Shown one piece after another: positions 37,411 through 46,623 of a DNA stretch of 64,000 nt. The DNA is from Pseudomonadota bacterium (lineage in GTDB: Bacteria > Pseudomonadota > Alphaproteobacteria > Rhizobiales > Rhizobiaceae). Position numbers and translations under genes: made by a program. A model generated the notes under the pieces. The model ran no database searches, was not told the origin of the DNA, and worked only from the letters and a program-made list of their open reading frames with translations. The number at the start of each line of letters is the position of its first letter. Within the stretch, counting starts at the first letter, position 1. The stretch is taken from contig JAIUPA010000021.1 of assembly GCA_020161665.1 (NCBI GenBank), positions 16,605-80,604 of the forward strand, read 5' to 3'.

Positions 37411-37965
37411 ATGTCAACGAACGAATTTTCTTCCGGCAGCGAAGAACTGCGTCGGCTGTCCACATTCATGCGCGTGGCGGTCGTTGGAACCGGCGCATTT
37501 TGCGCGACCGTGCTCGTCTGGTTGTGGGCATCGCCAATGGCGGTTCAGACCATTCTGGCGCCGCGTCTCGATCTTGGCGCCGTCCCTGTGGCACTCGACG
37601 CCTTAACGCGCCTTGCCGGGTTCACCATCTCGCTGGTGCCGATGAGTGTGCTGTTCTATCTGCTTTTTCAGGTGGACAGGCTGTTCGCGGGCTATCGTCA
37701 GGGACAGATCTTCACGCAGGAGCCGCCGCTTCGCCTGAGCCGCATCGGTCTGGCGCTACTGACGCTTGCGGTGCTTCGCCCTGCCACGGCGACCCTGCTC
37801 GGCGTGGTTCTCACGGCATCCAATGTGCCCGGCGAGCGTATTCTGGCGATCGGCATCGCCATCGAAGACGTCATGCTGATCGTCTTCAGCGGGCTCATTC
37901 TGGCAATTGGGCAGGTGATGGCCGAGGGCCAGCGGCTCGCCGACGACCACCGTCAGATCATCTGA
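37411..37965 (+). CDS. DUF2975 membrane protein
   Basis: A 184-residue protein with four predicted membrane helices (about 21-45, 65-92, 105-130, 138-162), of the DUF2975 family. Such proteins are regularly paired with a small XRE regulator of the YozG type, as here. The function of the family is not established. It starts MSTNEFSSGSEEL, with GAGGG upstream, and ends 8 bases before the regulator. Confidence 0.8.
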   Translation: MSTNEFSSGSEELRRLSTFMRVAVVGTGAFCATVLVWLWASPMAVQTILAPRLDLGAVPVALDALTRLAGFTISLVPMSVLFYLLFQVDRLFAGYRQGQIFTQEPPLRLSRIGLALLTLAVLRPATATLLGVVLTASNVPGERILAIGIAIEDVMLIVFSGLILAIGQVMAEGQRLADDHRQII

Positions 37966-37973
37966 GGCGGCCC

Positions 37974-38207
37974 ATGGTGATCGTCGTCAACCTTGATGTC
38001 ATGCTGGCCAAGCGCAAGATGCGCTCGAAGCAATTGGCTGAAAGCCTCGGTATCACCGAGCAGAATGTCTCGCTGTTGAAGTCAGGCAAGGTCAAAGGTG
38101 TTCGCTTCGAAACGCTGGACAAGATTTGCGAGATCCTCGACTGCCAGCCGGGCGATATTCTCGAGTACCGGCAGGACCCGGCTCCTTCACAAGACAGCCA
38201 GGACTGA
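37974..38207 (+). CDS. Small XRE-family (YozG-like) transcription regulator
   Basis: A 77-residue protein made almost entirely of one helix-turn-helix domain: VNLDVMLAKRKMRSKQLAES, ITEQNVSLLKSGKVKGVRF, TLDKICEILDCQPGDILEY. This is the compact Xre/Cro type found with DUF2975 genes. It follows the DUF2975 gene by 8 bases, so both are made together, and it probably controls their promoter through the palindrome at 37371-37389. The start ATG 37974 has GAGGCGG upstream. It ends 5 bases from a convergent gene. Confidence 0.85.
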   Translation: MVIVVNLDVMLAKRKMRSKQLAESLGITEQNVSLLKSGKVKGVRFETLDKICEILDCQPGDILEYRQDPAPSQDSQD

Positions 38208-38212
38208 GGACC

Positions 38213-39724
38213 TCACCCTTTCGTGGTCACGAGGCCGTTTGCCGTCACCATTGAAAAGGCGAGCGTCTGGTCGAGATGGCGGGCGCGCAGCGTCAGCAAT
38301 TGTTCCGCATAGGCCAGACGGATGCGCAGATAATCCGGGTCCTCGGCGCGGTTGACCAGTTCTCCGGGATCGCGCTCCAGATCGAAGAGCAGCGGCGGCA
38401 GGCCAGCGCAATGGACGTATTTGTAACGCTCATCGCGCAGCACCGCGAGATTGCACTGATCCGGGCCGAGGCCAAATTGTGCCTTTGTGCTTTCCCCTTC
38501 CACCTCGCGGAAATCGAATTCGAAGAAGGCCGCCTCGCGCCAATCTTCCGGCATCTTCCCATCCAGAAACGGGCGCAGCGATGCGCCATCCAGATGGTTC
38601 TGCGGCTCGACACCCATGCGTTCGCACAGGGTCGGCATCAGGTCTGCGGCCGAGGTGAATTTCCGCACGATCTGCCCGGCACCGGCGGAGGCCGCCGGAT
38701 CACGAATGACGAGCGGAATGTGATAGCTGCCGTCGAAATAGCCGCCTTTGCCGAAGGCCCAATGCTCGCCCATCATCTCGCCATGGTCGGAGGTGAGGAC
38801 AACAACCGTATTCTCCCAGTCCCCGCGCGCCTTCAGCGCCGAAAACAGACGACCGAGTTGTGCATCCACCTCGGCAATCATGCCGTAATAGACGGCCTGA
38901 ATGGCGGCAAAGTCCGCCGGTGTCCAATCCCTGACCAGCCCGTCTGCCCCGGCGACAAAATGCGAGCGGGCAAGCGTCGCCAGAAGCGAGGCGATCAACG
39001 GGTGCGCGGCCATCTCCGCTTCGGGCGTTTCAGCCCTGACCGGCACCGGCAGCGTTGCGGGATCGAACATGCTGTTGAAGGGTTCCGGCACCACGAAGGG
39101 CGGATGCGGGCGCAGGAAGGAGATGTGGGCAAACCACGGCGCCTCCTGTTCGCCCTGCCATTGCAGAAATTCATCGACCAGAAAGGCCGTCTGGGTTTCG
39201 TCAGCGCCATAGACGGGCGGGACACCAATCGTGCCCACCGGCACGCCATCGGGCGCGTGGGGGCAACCCCTGTTCGGCTCGGTGCCCCGGGCTTTCAGCC
39301 AAGACAGCCACGGCTTCTCATGTTCGGGCAGCAGGCGGCGCACGGTGAAGCCCGGCAGAACGCCCTCATAGGTCGTCAGATGCGGGTCCGATGGGGCCAG
39401 CCCACGCGGATCAGGCGCGGTATCGGTATAGCCGAACAAGGTCGGATCATAACCCGCCCGGCGGGCGGCCAGCGCCACCGTATCGAAGCGGGCATCCAGC
39501 GGCGAACCATTGCGGCAGACGCGGTGGTTCATCTGGTAAAGGCCGGTATAGATCGAGGCCCGGGCCGGTGAGCAGGGTGCTGCCCCCGCATAATGGCGGG
39601 CAAAGAGCGTTCCCTCCTTTGCCAGCGCATCGAGCATCGGCGTCACCACGGCGGGATGCCCAAGCGCTGAAACGCAATCGCCCCGCCACTGGTCCGCGGT
39701 GATCAGGAGAATATTCGGCTTCAT
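38213..39724 (-). CDS. Phosphonate monoester hydrolase/arylsulfatase-like enzyme
   Basis: Alkaline-phosphatase-superfamily hydrolase, 503 residues. It carries the sulfatase signature APCSPARASIYTGLY, whose Cys51 would be turned into formylglycine, metal ligands in ILLITADQWRGD and LTSDHGEMMGEH, and the stretch LFGYTDTAPDPR, PHPPFVVPEPFNSMF and DERYKYVHCAGLPPLLFDL that I associate with rhizobial phosphonate monoester hydrolases. It may therefore split phosphonate or sulfate esters. No signal peptide. A maturase for formylglycine is not in the window. It converges on the XRE gene (5 bases apart). Confidence 0.87.
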   Translation of the reverse strand: MKPNILLITADQWRGDCVSALGHPAVVTPMLDALAKEGTLFARHYAGAAPCSPARASIYTGLYQMNHRVCRNGSPLDARFDTVALAARRAGYDPTLFGYTDTAPDPRGLAPSDPHLTTYEGVLPGFTVRRLLPEHEKPWLSWLKARGTEPNRGCPHAPDGVPVGTIGVPPVYGADETQTAFLVDEFLQWQGEQEAPWFAHISFLRPHPPFVVPEPFNSMFDPATLPVPVRAETPEAEMAAHPLIASLLATLARSHFVAGADGLVRDWTPADFAAIQAVYYGMIAEVDAQLGRLFSALKARGDWENTVVVLTSDHGEMMGEHWAFGKGGYFDGSYHIPLVIRDPAASAGAGQIVRKFTSAADLMPTLCERMGVEPQNHLDGASLRPFLDGKMPEDWREAAFFEFDFREVEGESTKAQFGLGPDQCNLAVLRDERYKYVHCAGLPPLLFDLERDPGELVNRAEDPDYLRIRLAYAEQLLTLRARHLDQTLAFSMVTANGLVTTKG

Positions 39725-39841
39725 GGAACGTCCTTCAAACAGAACCGGGCAACGCCTGCGCTGGCGCTACCACATCCATGCGACAGAATTCTGAAGGCGC
39801 CGCGCCTCAGGGTTCGGACTGAAGCACGCCGGGACTGTCGT

Positions 39842-40303
39842 TCAGAACTCCTTCACCGACTGCATGACGACAGAGGTGGAGGTGCTTGAGACATGCGGAA
39901 GGCTTGAGATTTTCTCGCCCAGCACCTCGCGGTAGCGGCGAATATTGGGCGTGCGCACCTTCAGGAGATAATCGAAGCGCCCGGCAATCATATGGCACTC
40001 TTCCACTTCGCGGATTTTACGCACCGCGATGTTGAATTCGCGCAGCGCATCCTCGCGCGTGTCCGACAGCTTCACTTCGGCAAAGGCCACATGGTCGAGG
40101 CCAAGCTTCTGCGTATTGAGAAGCGCCCTGAACCCCAGAATATAACCATCTTCGATCAATCTGCGGAAACGGGCCGTTACCGGCGTCTTGGACAATCCAA
40201 TCTTTTCGGCGAGATCGGTGACGGAGATGCGACCATTCTCGACCACGGCATCGATAATCTTCATATCGAACTGATCAAGATCGCTATCTTTTGTGTTTTC
40301 CAA
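39842..40303 (-). CDS. putR: Lrp/AsnC-family regulator of proline catabolism
   Basis: Feast/famine-type regulator divergent from putA, the place of PutR, which activates putA in response to proline in Agrobacterium. HTH: DLAEKIGLSKTPVTARFRRLIEDG; C-terminal ligand domain with RFDYLLKVRTPN. The start is uncertain: I take TTG 40303 (GGGG 9 bases before, 153 residues, normal length), since an upstream promoter (TTGATT-16-TATAGA) ends inside the longer frame; ATG 40333 and 40375 are also open. A palindrome AACCAAT-C-ATTGGTT (40324-40338) lies at its predicted transcription start, fitting autoregulation. Confidence 0.88.
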   Translation of the reverse strand: MENTKDSDLDQFDMKIIDAVVENGRISVTDLAEKIGLSKTPVTARFRRLIEDGYILGFRALLNTQKLGLDHVAFAEVKLSDTREDALREFNIAVRKIREVEECHMIAGRFDYLLKVRTPNIRRYREVLGEKISSLPHVSSTSTSVVMQSVKEF

Positions 40304-40323
40304 GGTGAATTTCCCCACGCTCA

Positions 40324-40338
40324 AACCAATCATTGGTT
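40324..40338. promoter_or_regulatory. Palindrome in the putR/putA intergenic region
   Basis: Perfect 7-1-7 inverted repeat AACCAAT-C-ATTGGTT. It directly follows the putR minus 10 (TATAGA, 40338-40343 on the minus strand) and lies 137 bases before putA. Likely PutR site by position. Confidence 0.55.
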
Positions 40339-40474
40339 CTATAGCGCACTCAATCGGCAAATCAAAGTCCAACATTCATTCGCAATAGGGTCTATGATCC
40401 GCTGATCAAGGTTGAAGCGCCTCAGGGTGCAAAGCAAGCGCCATTTTCTCATACCAGATCAGCGGACCCACGAT

Positions 40475-43400
40475 ATGACGAGCCATTTCACGCCCGACGC
40501 CCGCAAGCCATTTGATGATTTCGCCATGCCGATCGCGCCGCGAACGCCGTCTCGTGATGCCATCACGCAGGCCTATCGCCGTGCCGAAGAGGAATGCCTG
40601 AAACCTCTGATCGAGGCGGCCTCGCTTCCCGAGGCCTTGAAGGGCGACATCCGCGAGACGGCGCGCCAGCTGATCGTGGCGCTTCGCGCCAAGCATACGG
40701 GTTCGGGCGTCGAGGGGCTGGTTCAGGAATATTCCCTTTCCAGTCAGGAAGGGGTGGCGCTGATGTGTCTCGCCGAAGCGCTGCTGCGCATTCCCGATGC
40801 GGCCACACGCGACGCCCTGATCCGTGACAAGATTTCGGACGGCGACTGGAAGGCGCATATCGGCGGTGGCCGCTCGCTGTTCGTCAACGCCGCCACCTGG
40901 GGGCTTGTCGTGACCGGCCGGTTGACCGCGACCGTTAATGACAGCAGCCTTTCGGCGGCGCTGACCCGCCTCATTGGCCGCGCCGGTGAACCCGTGATCC
41001 GCCGCGCCGTGGATATGGCGATGCGCATGATGGGCGAGCAGTTCGTGACCGGCGAAACCATTGATGAGGCGCTGAAACGCGCCCGCATCATGGAAAAGAA
41101 GGGCTTTCGCTATTCCTACGACATGCTGGGCGAAGCCGCGACCACAGCCGAGGACGCGAAGCGCTATTTCCGCGATTATGAAGCGGCCATTCACGCCATC
41201 GGCAAGGCATCCGACGGGCGCGGCATTTATGCCGGTCCCGGCATTTCCATCAAGCTTTCGGCCCTTCATCCGCGCTACACCCGCGCGCAGCCGGAACGGG
41301 TGATGAGCGAACTTCTGCCGGTCGTAAAGGCGCTATGCGTGCTTGCCCGCTCCTACAATATCGGCCTCAACATCGACGCCGAGGAAGCGGACCGCCTCGA
41401 ACTTTCGCTCGACCTTCTCGAAAGCCTGGCACTCGATCCCGACCTCTCCGGTTGGGATGGCATCGGCTTCGTGGTGCAGGCCTATGGCAAACGCTGCCCC
41501 TTCGTGCTCGATCACATCATCGATCTTGCCCGCCGCGCCAAGCGCCGCATGATGGTGCGCCTCGTCAAGGGCGCTTACTGGGACAGCGAGATCAAGCGCG
41601 CCCAGCTTGACGGTCAGGTTGACTACCCGGTCTACACCCGCAAGGTGCATACCGATGTTTCCTACATTGCCTGCGCGGCCAAACTGCTGGCTGCGACGGA
41701 TGCCGTCTTCCCGCAATTTGCCACGCACAACGCCCAGACGCTGGCCACGATCTACCATCTGGCGGGCACGGACTTCAAAACCGGGACGTACGAGTTCCAG
41801 TGCCTGCATGGCATGGGCGAACCGCTTTACGAAGAGGTCGTCGGACCGGATCATCTTGACCGCCCGTGCCGTGTCTACGCGCCGGTCGGCACGCATGAAA
41901 CGCTGCTCGCCTATCTCGTTCGCCGTCTTCTGGAAAACGGCGCCAACTCCTCCTTCGTACATCGCATTGCCGATGAAAGCGTGACCGTTGACGACCTGAT
42001 CGCCGATCCGGTCGATGTGGTGAAGGCCATGCCGCGCCCCGGCGCGCGCCACGACAAGATTGCCTTGCCACGCGATATTCTGGGGTCTGGTCGCACCAAC
42101 TCGGCAGGCTATGACCTTTCCGACGAAGATGCGCTTGCCGGTCTCACGGACGCGTTCATGGAAAGCGCGCGCCGCAACTGGGATGCCGCGCCCATTCTGG
42201 CCGATGGATCAAGCGAGGGCGAACGCCATGCCGTTTTGAACCCCGCCGACCATCAGGATGTGGTGGGGATGGTGACGGAAGCCAGTGAGGCGCTCGCCGC
42301 CAAGGCCATGGCGCTTGCCGTTGCCGGGGCTGGTGAATGGGCCGCCACGCCTCCGAAGGATCGCGCCGCCTGCCTCGACCGGGCCGCCGACGCGTTACAG
42401 GCCGAAATGCCCTTCCTCATGGCGCTTGCCGTGCGCGAAGCGGGCAAATCCGTACCGAATGCCATTGCCGAAGTGCGCGAGGCCATCGACTTCCTGCGCT
42501 ATTACGCCGAACAGACCCGCTTGACGCTCGGTCCCGCGCACAAGCCGCTTGGCCCCATCGTCTGCATCAGCCCGTGGAACTTCCCGCTGGCCATCTTCAT
42601 CGGACAGGTGGCGGCGGCACTCGTTGCGGGCAATCCGGTTCTCACCAAGCCTGCCGAAGAAACGCCACTGATTGCGGCTGCCGCCGTGCGTATTCTGCAT
42701 GAGGCGGGTATTCCACGCGCCGCCGTGCAATTCCTGCCCGGCGACGGGCGGATCGGGGCAGCGCTTGTCAGCGCCCCGGAAACGGCAGGCGTGATGTTCA
42801 CCGGCTCGACCGAAGTGGCGCGCATCATCCAGAAATCGCTGGCAGGTCGCACCTCGGCCTCCGGCAAGCCCATTCCGCTGATTGCCGAAACGGGCGGTCA
42901 GAACGCCATGATCGTCGATTCCTCGGCGCTGGCCGAACAGGTGGTGTTCGATGTGATCGCCTCGGCCTTCGACAGCGCCGGACAGCGTTGCTCGGCGCTT
43001 CGTGTGCTCTGCCTGCAGGATGATGTGGCGGACCGCATCCTCACCATGCTGAAGGGAGCGCTCGCTGAACTGTCGCTCGGGCGCACGGACCGCATCAATG
43101 TCGATATCGGCCCGGTGATTTCCGCCGAAGCCAAGGGCATCATCGATGCGCATGTGGAGCGTATGCAGGCCGCGGGGAACAGCGTTGAGCGCCTGCCGCT
43201 TCCTGCCACTGCGGCGAACGGCACCTTTGTGGCCCCGACCATCATCGAAATCCACTCGCTCGCCGAGTTGAAACGCGAAGTGTTCGGTCCGGTGCTGCAT
43301 GTGTTGCGCTACCGCCGCGACGATCTGGAAACAGTGATCGACGAGATCAACGCCACGGGCTACGGCCTGACCTTTGGCCTGCATACGCGCCTTGATGAAA

Positions 43401-44158
43401 CCATTGCGCATGTGACGAGCCGGGTGCGGGTGGGCAATATCTATGTCAACCGCAACGTCATCGGTGCGGTCGTCGGCGTGCAGCCGTTCGGGGGACGCGG
43501 CCTTTCCGGCACCGGCCCCAAGGCCGGCGGTCCGCTTTACCTCGGGCGTCTGGTGCAGGTGCCGCCGGTGCCGCCCAAGCATGGCTCGGTCCATACCGAT
43601 CCGGCTGCCGCTGCCTTCGCCGACTGGCTGCGCCGCAAGGGGCTGATCGATGCCGCCGATACGGTGCGCATGCAGGCCAGCACCTCGGCGCTGGGGCTTG
43701 AACGCGAATTGCCCGGCCCGGTCGGCGAGCGAAACCTCTATGCGCTGCATGCCCGTGGCCGCATTCTCATGCTGCCGGAAACGGAGGCAGGTCTCATCAC
43801 GCAGCTGGGTGCCATTCTCGCCACCGGCAACGAAGCCCTGATCGACGCTCCGCAAGCGCTCGTGAAGCTGTTGTCCGGCCTGCCGGCGAGCGTGCGTGCG
43901 CGCTTCACCATCAGCACCGATTGGCAGGCGGAAGGCCCGCTGGCCGCAGCGCTGGTGGAAGGGGATGCGATCCGGGTTCGTACCGTCAATGAGAAGCTTG
44001 CGTCACTGCCCGGCCCGCTTGTCACATTGCATGCGGCCCATGGCGAGGATGCCGCAAAGCCCGATGGCTGGTGCCTCAACTGGCTTCTTGAAGAGGTCTC
44101 CACCTCGGTCAACACGGCTGCGGCGGGCGGTAATGCCAGCCTGATGTCCATCGGCTGA
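40475..44158 (+). CDS. putA: Bifunctional proline dehydrogenase / P5C dehydrogenase
   Basis: Oxidises proline to glutamate in two steps. The 1227-residue protein has an FAD-dependent proline dehydrogenase domain (about 90-460: RYSYDMLGEAA, GRGIYAGPGISIKLSALHPRY, MVRLVKGAYWD) and an aldehyde dehydrogenase domain (about 540-1050: ISPWNFPLAIF, FTGSTEVA, ETGGQNAMIVD, DSAGQRCSALRVL with the catalytic Cys), then a C-terminal extension. It lacks the N-terminal DNA-binding domain of enteric PutA, consistent with a separate PutR. Start ATG 40475 (MTSHFTPDARKPF); an upstream TTG is less likely. Confidence 0.96.
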   Translation: MTSHFTPDARKPFDDFAMPIAPRTPSRDAITQAYRRAEEECLKPLIEAASLPEALKGDIRETARQLIVALRAKHTGSGVEGLVQEYSLSSQEGVALMCLAEALLRIPDAATRDALIRDKISDGDWKAHIGGGRSLFVNAATWGLVVTGRLTATVNDSSLSAALTRLIGRAGEPVIRRAVDMAMRMMGEQFVTGETIDEALKRARIMEKKGFRYSYDMLGEAATTAEDAKRYFRDYEAAIHAIGKASDGRGIYAGPGISIKLSALHPRYTRAQPERVMSELLPVVKALCVLARSYNIGLNIDAEEADRLELSLDLLESLALDPDLSGWDGIGFVVQAYGKRCPFVLDHIIDLARRAKRRMMVRLVKGAYWDSEIKRAQLDGQVDYPVYTRKVHTDVSYIACAAKLLAATDAVFPQFATHNAQTLATIYHLAGTDFKTGTYEFQCLHGMGEPLYEEVVGPDHLDRPCRVYAPVGTHETLLAYLVRRLLENGANSSFVHRIADESVTVDDLIADPVDVVKAMPRPGARHDKIALPRDILGSGRTNSAGYDLSDEDALAGLTDAFMESARRNWDAAPILADGSSEGERHAVLNPADHQDVVGMVTEASEALAAKAMALAVAGAGEWAATPPKDRAACLDRAADALQAEMPFLMALAVREAGKSVPNAIAEVREAIDFLRYYAEQTRLTLGPAHKPLGPIVCISPWNFPLAIFIGQVAAALVAGNPVLTKPAEETPLIAAAAVRILHEAGIPRAAVQFLPGDGRIGAALVSAPETAGVMFTGSTEVARIIQKSLAGRTSASGKPIPLIAETGGQNAMIVDSSALAEQVVFDVIASAFDSAGQRCSALRVLCLQDDVADRILTMLKGALAELSLGRTDRINVDIGPVISAEAKGIIDAHVERMQAAGNSVERLPLPATAANGTFVAPTIIEIHSLAELKREVFGPVLHVLRYRRDDLETVIDEINATGYGLTFGLHTRLDETIAHVTSRVRVGNIYVNRNVIGAVVGVQPFGGRGLSGTGPKAGGPLYLGRLVQVPPVPPKHGSVHTDPAAAAFADWLRRKGLIDAADTVRMQASTSALGLERELPGPVGERNLYALHARGRILMLPETEAGLITQLGAILATGNEALIDAPQALVKLLSGLPASVRARFTISTDWQAEGPLAAALVEGDAIRVRTVNEKLASLPGPLVTLHAAHGEDAAKPDGWCLNWLLEEVSTSVNTAAAGGNASLMSIG

Positions 44159-44188
44159 TGGTTTTCGGCACTCCCATAATTGAAATGG

Positions 44189-44214
44189 CGCAGTGTCAAA
44201 ACTGCGGCTTTTTT
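44189..44214 (+). terminator. Intrinsic terminator after putA
   Basis: CGCAGT / ACTGCG stem with a 6-base loop followed by GC and six T, 31 bases past the putA stop. Confidence 0.7.
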
Positions 44215-44245
44215 ATCACATTCGCAAATGGACCGTACCATTATC

Positions 44246-44257
44246 TCGCAATTGCGA
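44246..44257. promoter_or_regulatory. 12-base palindrome before the membrane-protein gene
   Basis: TCGCAATTGCGA is a perfect palindrome 69 bases before the next start; CGCAAATGG (44223) and CGAAATGG (44255) repeat around it. A regulator site is possible; no regulator is adjacent. Confidence 0.4.
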
Positions 44258-44325
44258 AATGGAATGATTGATCGGACAGGTCGTCTGTGGTCTGAGGGCC
44301 CGCATATCCAGAGCGAAGGTCCGCC

Positions 44326-45711
44326 ATGCCTGCCCTTTCCCGCACTGCATCCATATTCGCGAAAAACCTGATCATTCTCTTGGCCGTCGCCGTGCTGATC
44401 ACGAACATTGGCGGGGTGAAACCGCTTGCCGATGTGGCCGTCGCGGCCCTTGCGCTATTCGTGCTTCTGGAGTGGACAAACCTGCCGCGACTGGCGCGGA
44501 TTTTCTCGGTGGCCGCCGTCGTTTCCGTTCTGGCGGTCTTGTGGCTGAAGCCGGATGCCTCGACGCAAATGTTTGCCGCCATGCGCCAAAGCACGACCTT
44601 CGCCTGTCTTTTGGCCATGCTGGGGGTCTTGCGTTATCCGGCCCGCCGCTCAGGCCTGGTGCGGCAGGCGGCCCGCTGGCTGGTGACGCGCAAACCGCGC
44701 CATGCCTATACGGCGCTCAGTTTCGGCGGCCATTTCCTCAGCCTGCTGTTCAATGTCGGCATTCTACCGCTCATCGGCGATATGATCCGCAAGGCCGGGC
44801 AGAGTTTCGAGGAAGGTTCGCTTGGCCGCGACATGATGCTGGGCGGTATGCGCGGCATGTCACTGATGACGATCTGGTCGCCCATGGGTCTTGGCTTTGC
44901 CATCGTCACGACCTCGACCGCCGGGCTAGATCCGCTCAAGTTTCTGTTTGTGGCCTTTGCGGCCTCCATGGCGCTTCTCGTCGTAAACTGCCTGACGACC
45001 GAGCCGGTGACGGTTCCAGAGCAGGACGAGGCCAGCCAAGAGCCTGTCTCGATCATCCCGCTCATGCAGATCCTGCTGGCCTGCCTCTTGCTGATGGTGA
45101 CAACGATTGCCCTGCACACAGCACTCTCCGTCAGCTTCGTGGTGGCGACCATTCTGGTCTTGCCGGTGTTTTCGGTGGCCTGGCTCATCATGGAAAGTGA
45201 GGAAGGCCATCAACCCTCTCTGCCCGCGCTGGGCAAGGGCCTTCAGGGCATTTTCGCGACCCTTGCCGACATGCGCACCGAAGCGACTTTCTTTGCCGCT
45301 GCCACGCTGATTGGCGCGGCGCTCACCATCTTCATTTCGGCCATTCCCGGCTGGACGACCATTGCCCAAGGCGGCGATTTCGGCCTGCCGATCCTCATTC
45401 TCTGCCTGTTTGCCATTCCGCTCACCGCCGCAGCCGCCATTCCCCACACCATTGTCGTTGTGCTGGTGGCGCAGCTTTTCGGCCATAGCCCGCTCGGCGC
45501 GCAGCATCCCATCGCACTGGCGTTGACGCTCACCATCGGCTGGGCGCTGGCGATTGCCGTTTCGCCGATCAGTGCCACAACGCTGATCACCGCCGCGCAG
45601 GCGGGCGTTAAAAGCCATGTCGTAGGCCTCGTCTGGAACCGTCGTTACGTGGTGATCCAGATGTCGTTTTCGCTGCTGATCATCGCGGCGGTCTATGTGG
45701 CCGGTCTGTGA
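44326..45711 (+). CDS. Multi-pass membrane protein, transporter-like, unknown
   Basis: A 461-residue protein with about 11-12 hydrophobic helices spread over its whole length and a charged cytosolic loop in the middle (TEPVTVPEQDEASQEPV, about 225-242). The two halves each carry a helix hairpin with a Ser-Pro or Thr-rich turn (MTIWSPMGLGFAIVTTSTAG; IAVSPISATTLITAAQAG), like ion-coupled organic-anion transporters, but I cannot place it in a family. The start ATG 44326 has GAAGG 7 bases before it. It stands between putA and the efe genes with its own terminator. Confidence 0.75.
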   Translation: MPALSRTASIFAKNLIILLAVAVLITNIGGVKPLADVAVAALALFVLLEWTNLPRLARIFSVAAVVSVLAVLWLKPDASTQMFAAMRQSTTFACLLAMLGVLRYPARRSGLVRQAARWLVTRKPRHAYTALSFGGHFLSLLFNVGILPLIGDMIRKAGQSFEEGSLGRDMMLGGMRGMSLMTIWSPMGLGFAIVTTSTAGLDPLKFLFVAFAASMALLVVNCLTTEPVTVPEQDEASQEPVSIIPLMQILLACLLLMVTTIALHTALSVSFVVATILVLPVFSVAWLIMESEEGHQPSLPALGKGLQGIFATLADMRTEATFFAAATLIGAALTIFISAIPGWTTIAQGGDFGLPILILCLFAIPLTAAAAIPHTIVVVLVAQLFGHSPLGAQHPIALALTLTIGWALAIAVSPISATTLITAAQAGVKSHVVGLVWNRRYVVIQMSFSLLIIAAVYVAGL

Positions 45712-45717
45712 AACGCG

Positions 45718-45749
45718 AAAAGCCCGGCCAGACAGGCTGACCGGGCTTT
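45718..45749. terminator. Bidirectional terminator between convergent genes
   Basis: AAAGCCCGG / CCGGGCTTT stem enclosing a smaller CAG/CTG pair, with A-rich and T-rich ends on both strands. It separates the membrane-protein gene and efeM. Confidence 0.8.
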
Positions 45750-45773
45750 ATCGTTTGTTCGAGGCTCAGGCGA

Positions 45774-46592
45774 TCAATCGAGGCCAAGCTTGCCGCGAAG
45801 CGTGGACAGGTCTTCCGCCAGCGTGTTGACGGCGGTGGCCAGAACCTTGCGGTCTTCTTCCGTCAGCTTGTCATAGGTCACGTAGCCCTCGCCTTCCTTG
45901 TATTTGGACAGCGTCGCATCGACCTTGGCAAAGTTGGCATCGACCGTCTTCAGGAATTCGGCTTCCTTTTCGGCAATCAGCGGGCGCACCAGTTCAACGA
46001 TCTTGTAGGCACCATCGAAATTGCCACGGAAATCCCAGAGGTCCGTATGGCTGTAGCGGTCTTCTTCACCCGAAATCTTGGTCGCCGCGACTTCTTCCAT
46101 CAGGACCGCCGCGCCGCCCACCACTTTTTCCGGCGGGAAGGTGAGCTCGTTGATGCGCTTGCGCAGTTCGGTGACATCCGCCAGCAGCTTGTCGGCAACG
46201 GGCGTCAGGCCTTCCGTCGACTTCTTGTCCCACAGACCGTATTCGATGCGGTGGAAGCCCGGGAATTCCGGATCAGCCTCGGCCTTTTCATAGTCGTCGG
46301 CGCGCGAGTCAATCGACACGTCGAGGTCGGAGAACAGCTCGGCAATCGGCTCGATGGCTTCATAGGACAGACGCGTCGGCGCAAAGAGGGACTTTGCCTT
46401 TTCGACATCGCCCGCCTTCACCGCAGCGGTAAAGGCCGTGGTGTCTTCCACCAGCTTGTCGAGCTTTTCGGTCACGTAGATCTTGTATTCGGCGATCGGC
46501 TCAACGAGGTCCAGCGTTGCGGTTTCGGCACGAGCGGCAGAGCCGATGAGAAGGGTCAGCGCGGTTGCGCCGATAAGGGTCTTGAAGGTCAT
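45774..46592 (-). CDS. efeM: EfeM/EfeO-type periplasmic iron protein (M75 domain only)
   Basis: Periplasmic component of ferrous/ferric iron uptake. The 272-residue precursor has a signal peptide (TLIGATALTLLIGSAARA) and an M75 imelysin-like domain with the metal motif FHRIEYGLW. It lacks the cupredoxin domain present in the companion EfeO, which is the EfeM form. ATG 46592 is taken; a longer frame of 20 codons is open but would add a charged segment before the signal peptide. Last of efeU-efeO-efeB-efeM, 31 bases after efeB. Confidence 0.92.
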   Translation of the reverse strand: MTFKTLIGATALTLLIGSAARAETATLDLVEPIAEYKIYVTEKLDKLVEDTTAFTAAVKAGDVEKAKSLFAPTRLSYEAIEPIAELFSDLDVSIDSRADDYEKAEADPEFPGFHRIEYGLWDKKSTEGLTPVADKLLADVTELRKRINELTFPPEKVVGGAAVLMEEVAATKISGEEDRYSHTDLWDFRGNFDGAYKIVELVRPLIAEKEAEFLKTVDANFAKVDATLSKYKEGEGYVTYDKLTEEDRKVLATAVNTLAEDLSTLRGKLGLD

Positions 46593-46623
46593 ATCTTCTC
46601 CAGCGGGTTCGAGTTCTACGAAA

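Noticed and set aside
42395..43855. Minus-strand open frame of 486 codons
   Set aside because: Opposite the aldehyde dehydrogenase half of putA, without motifs.
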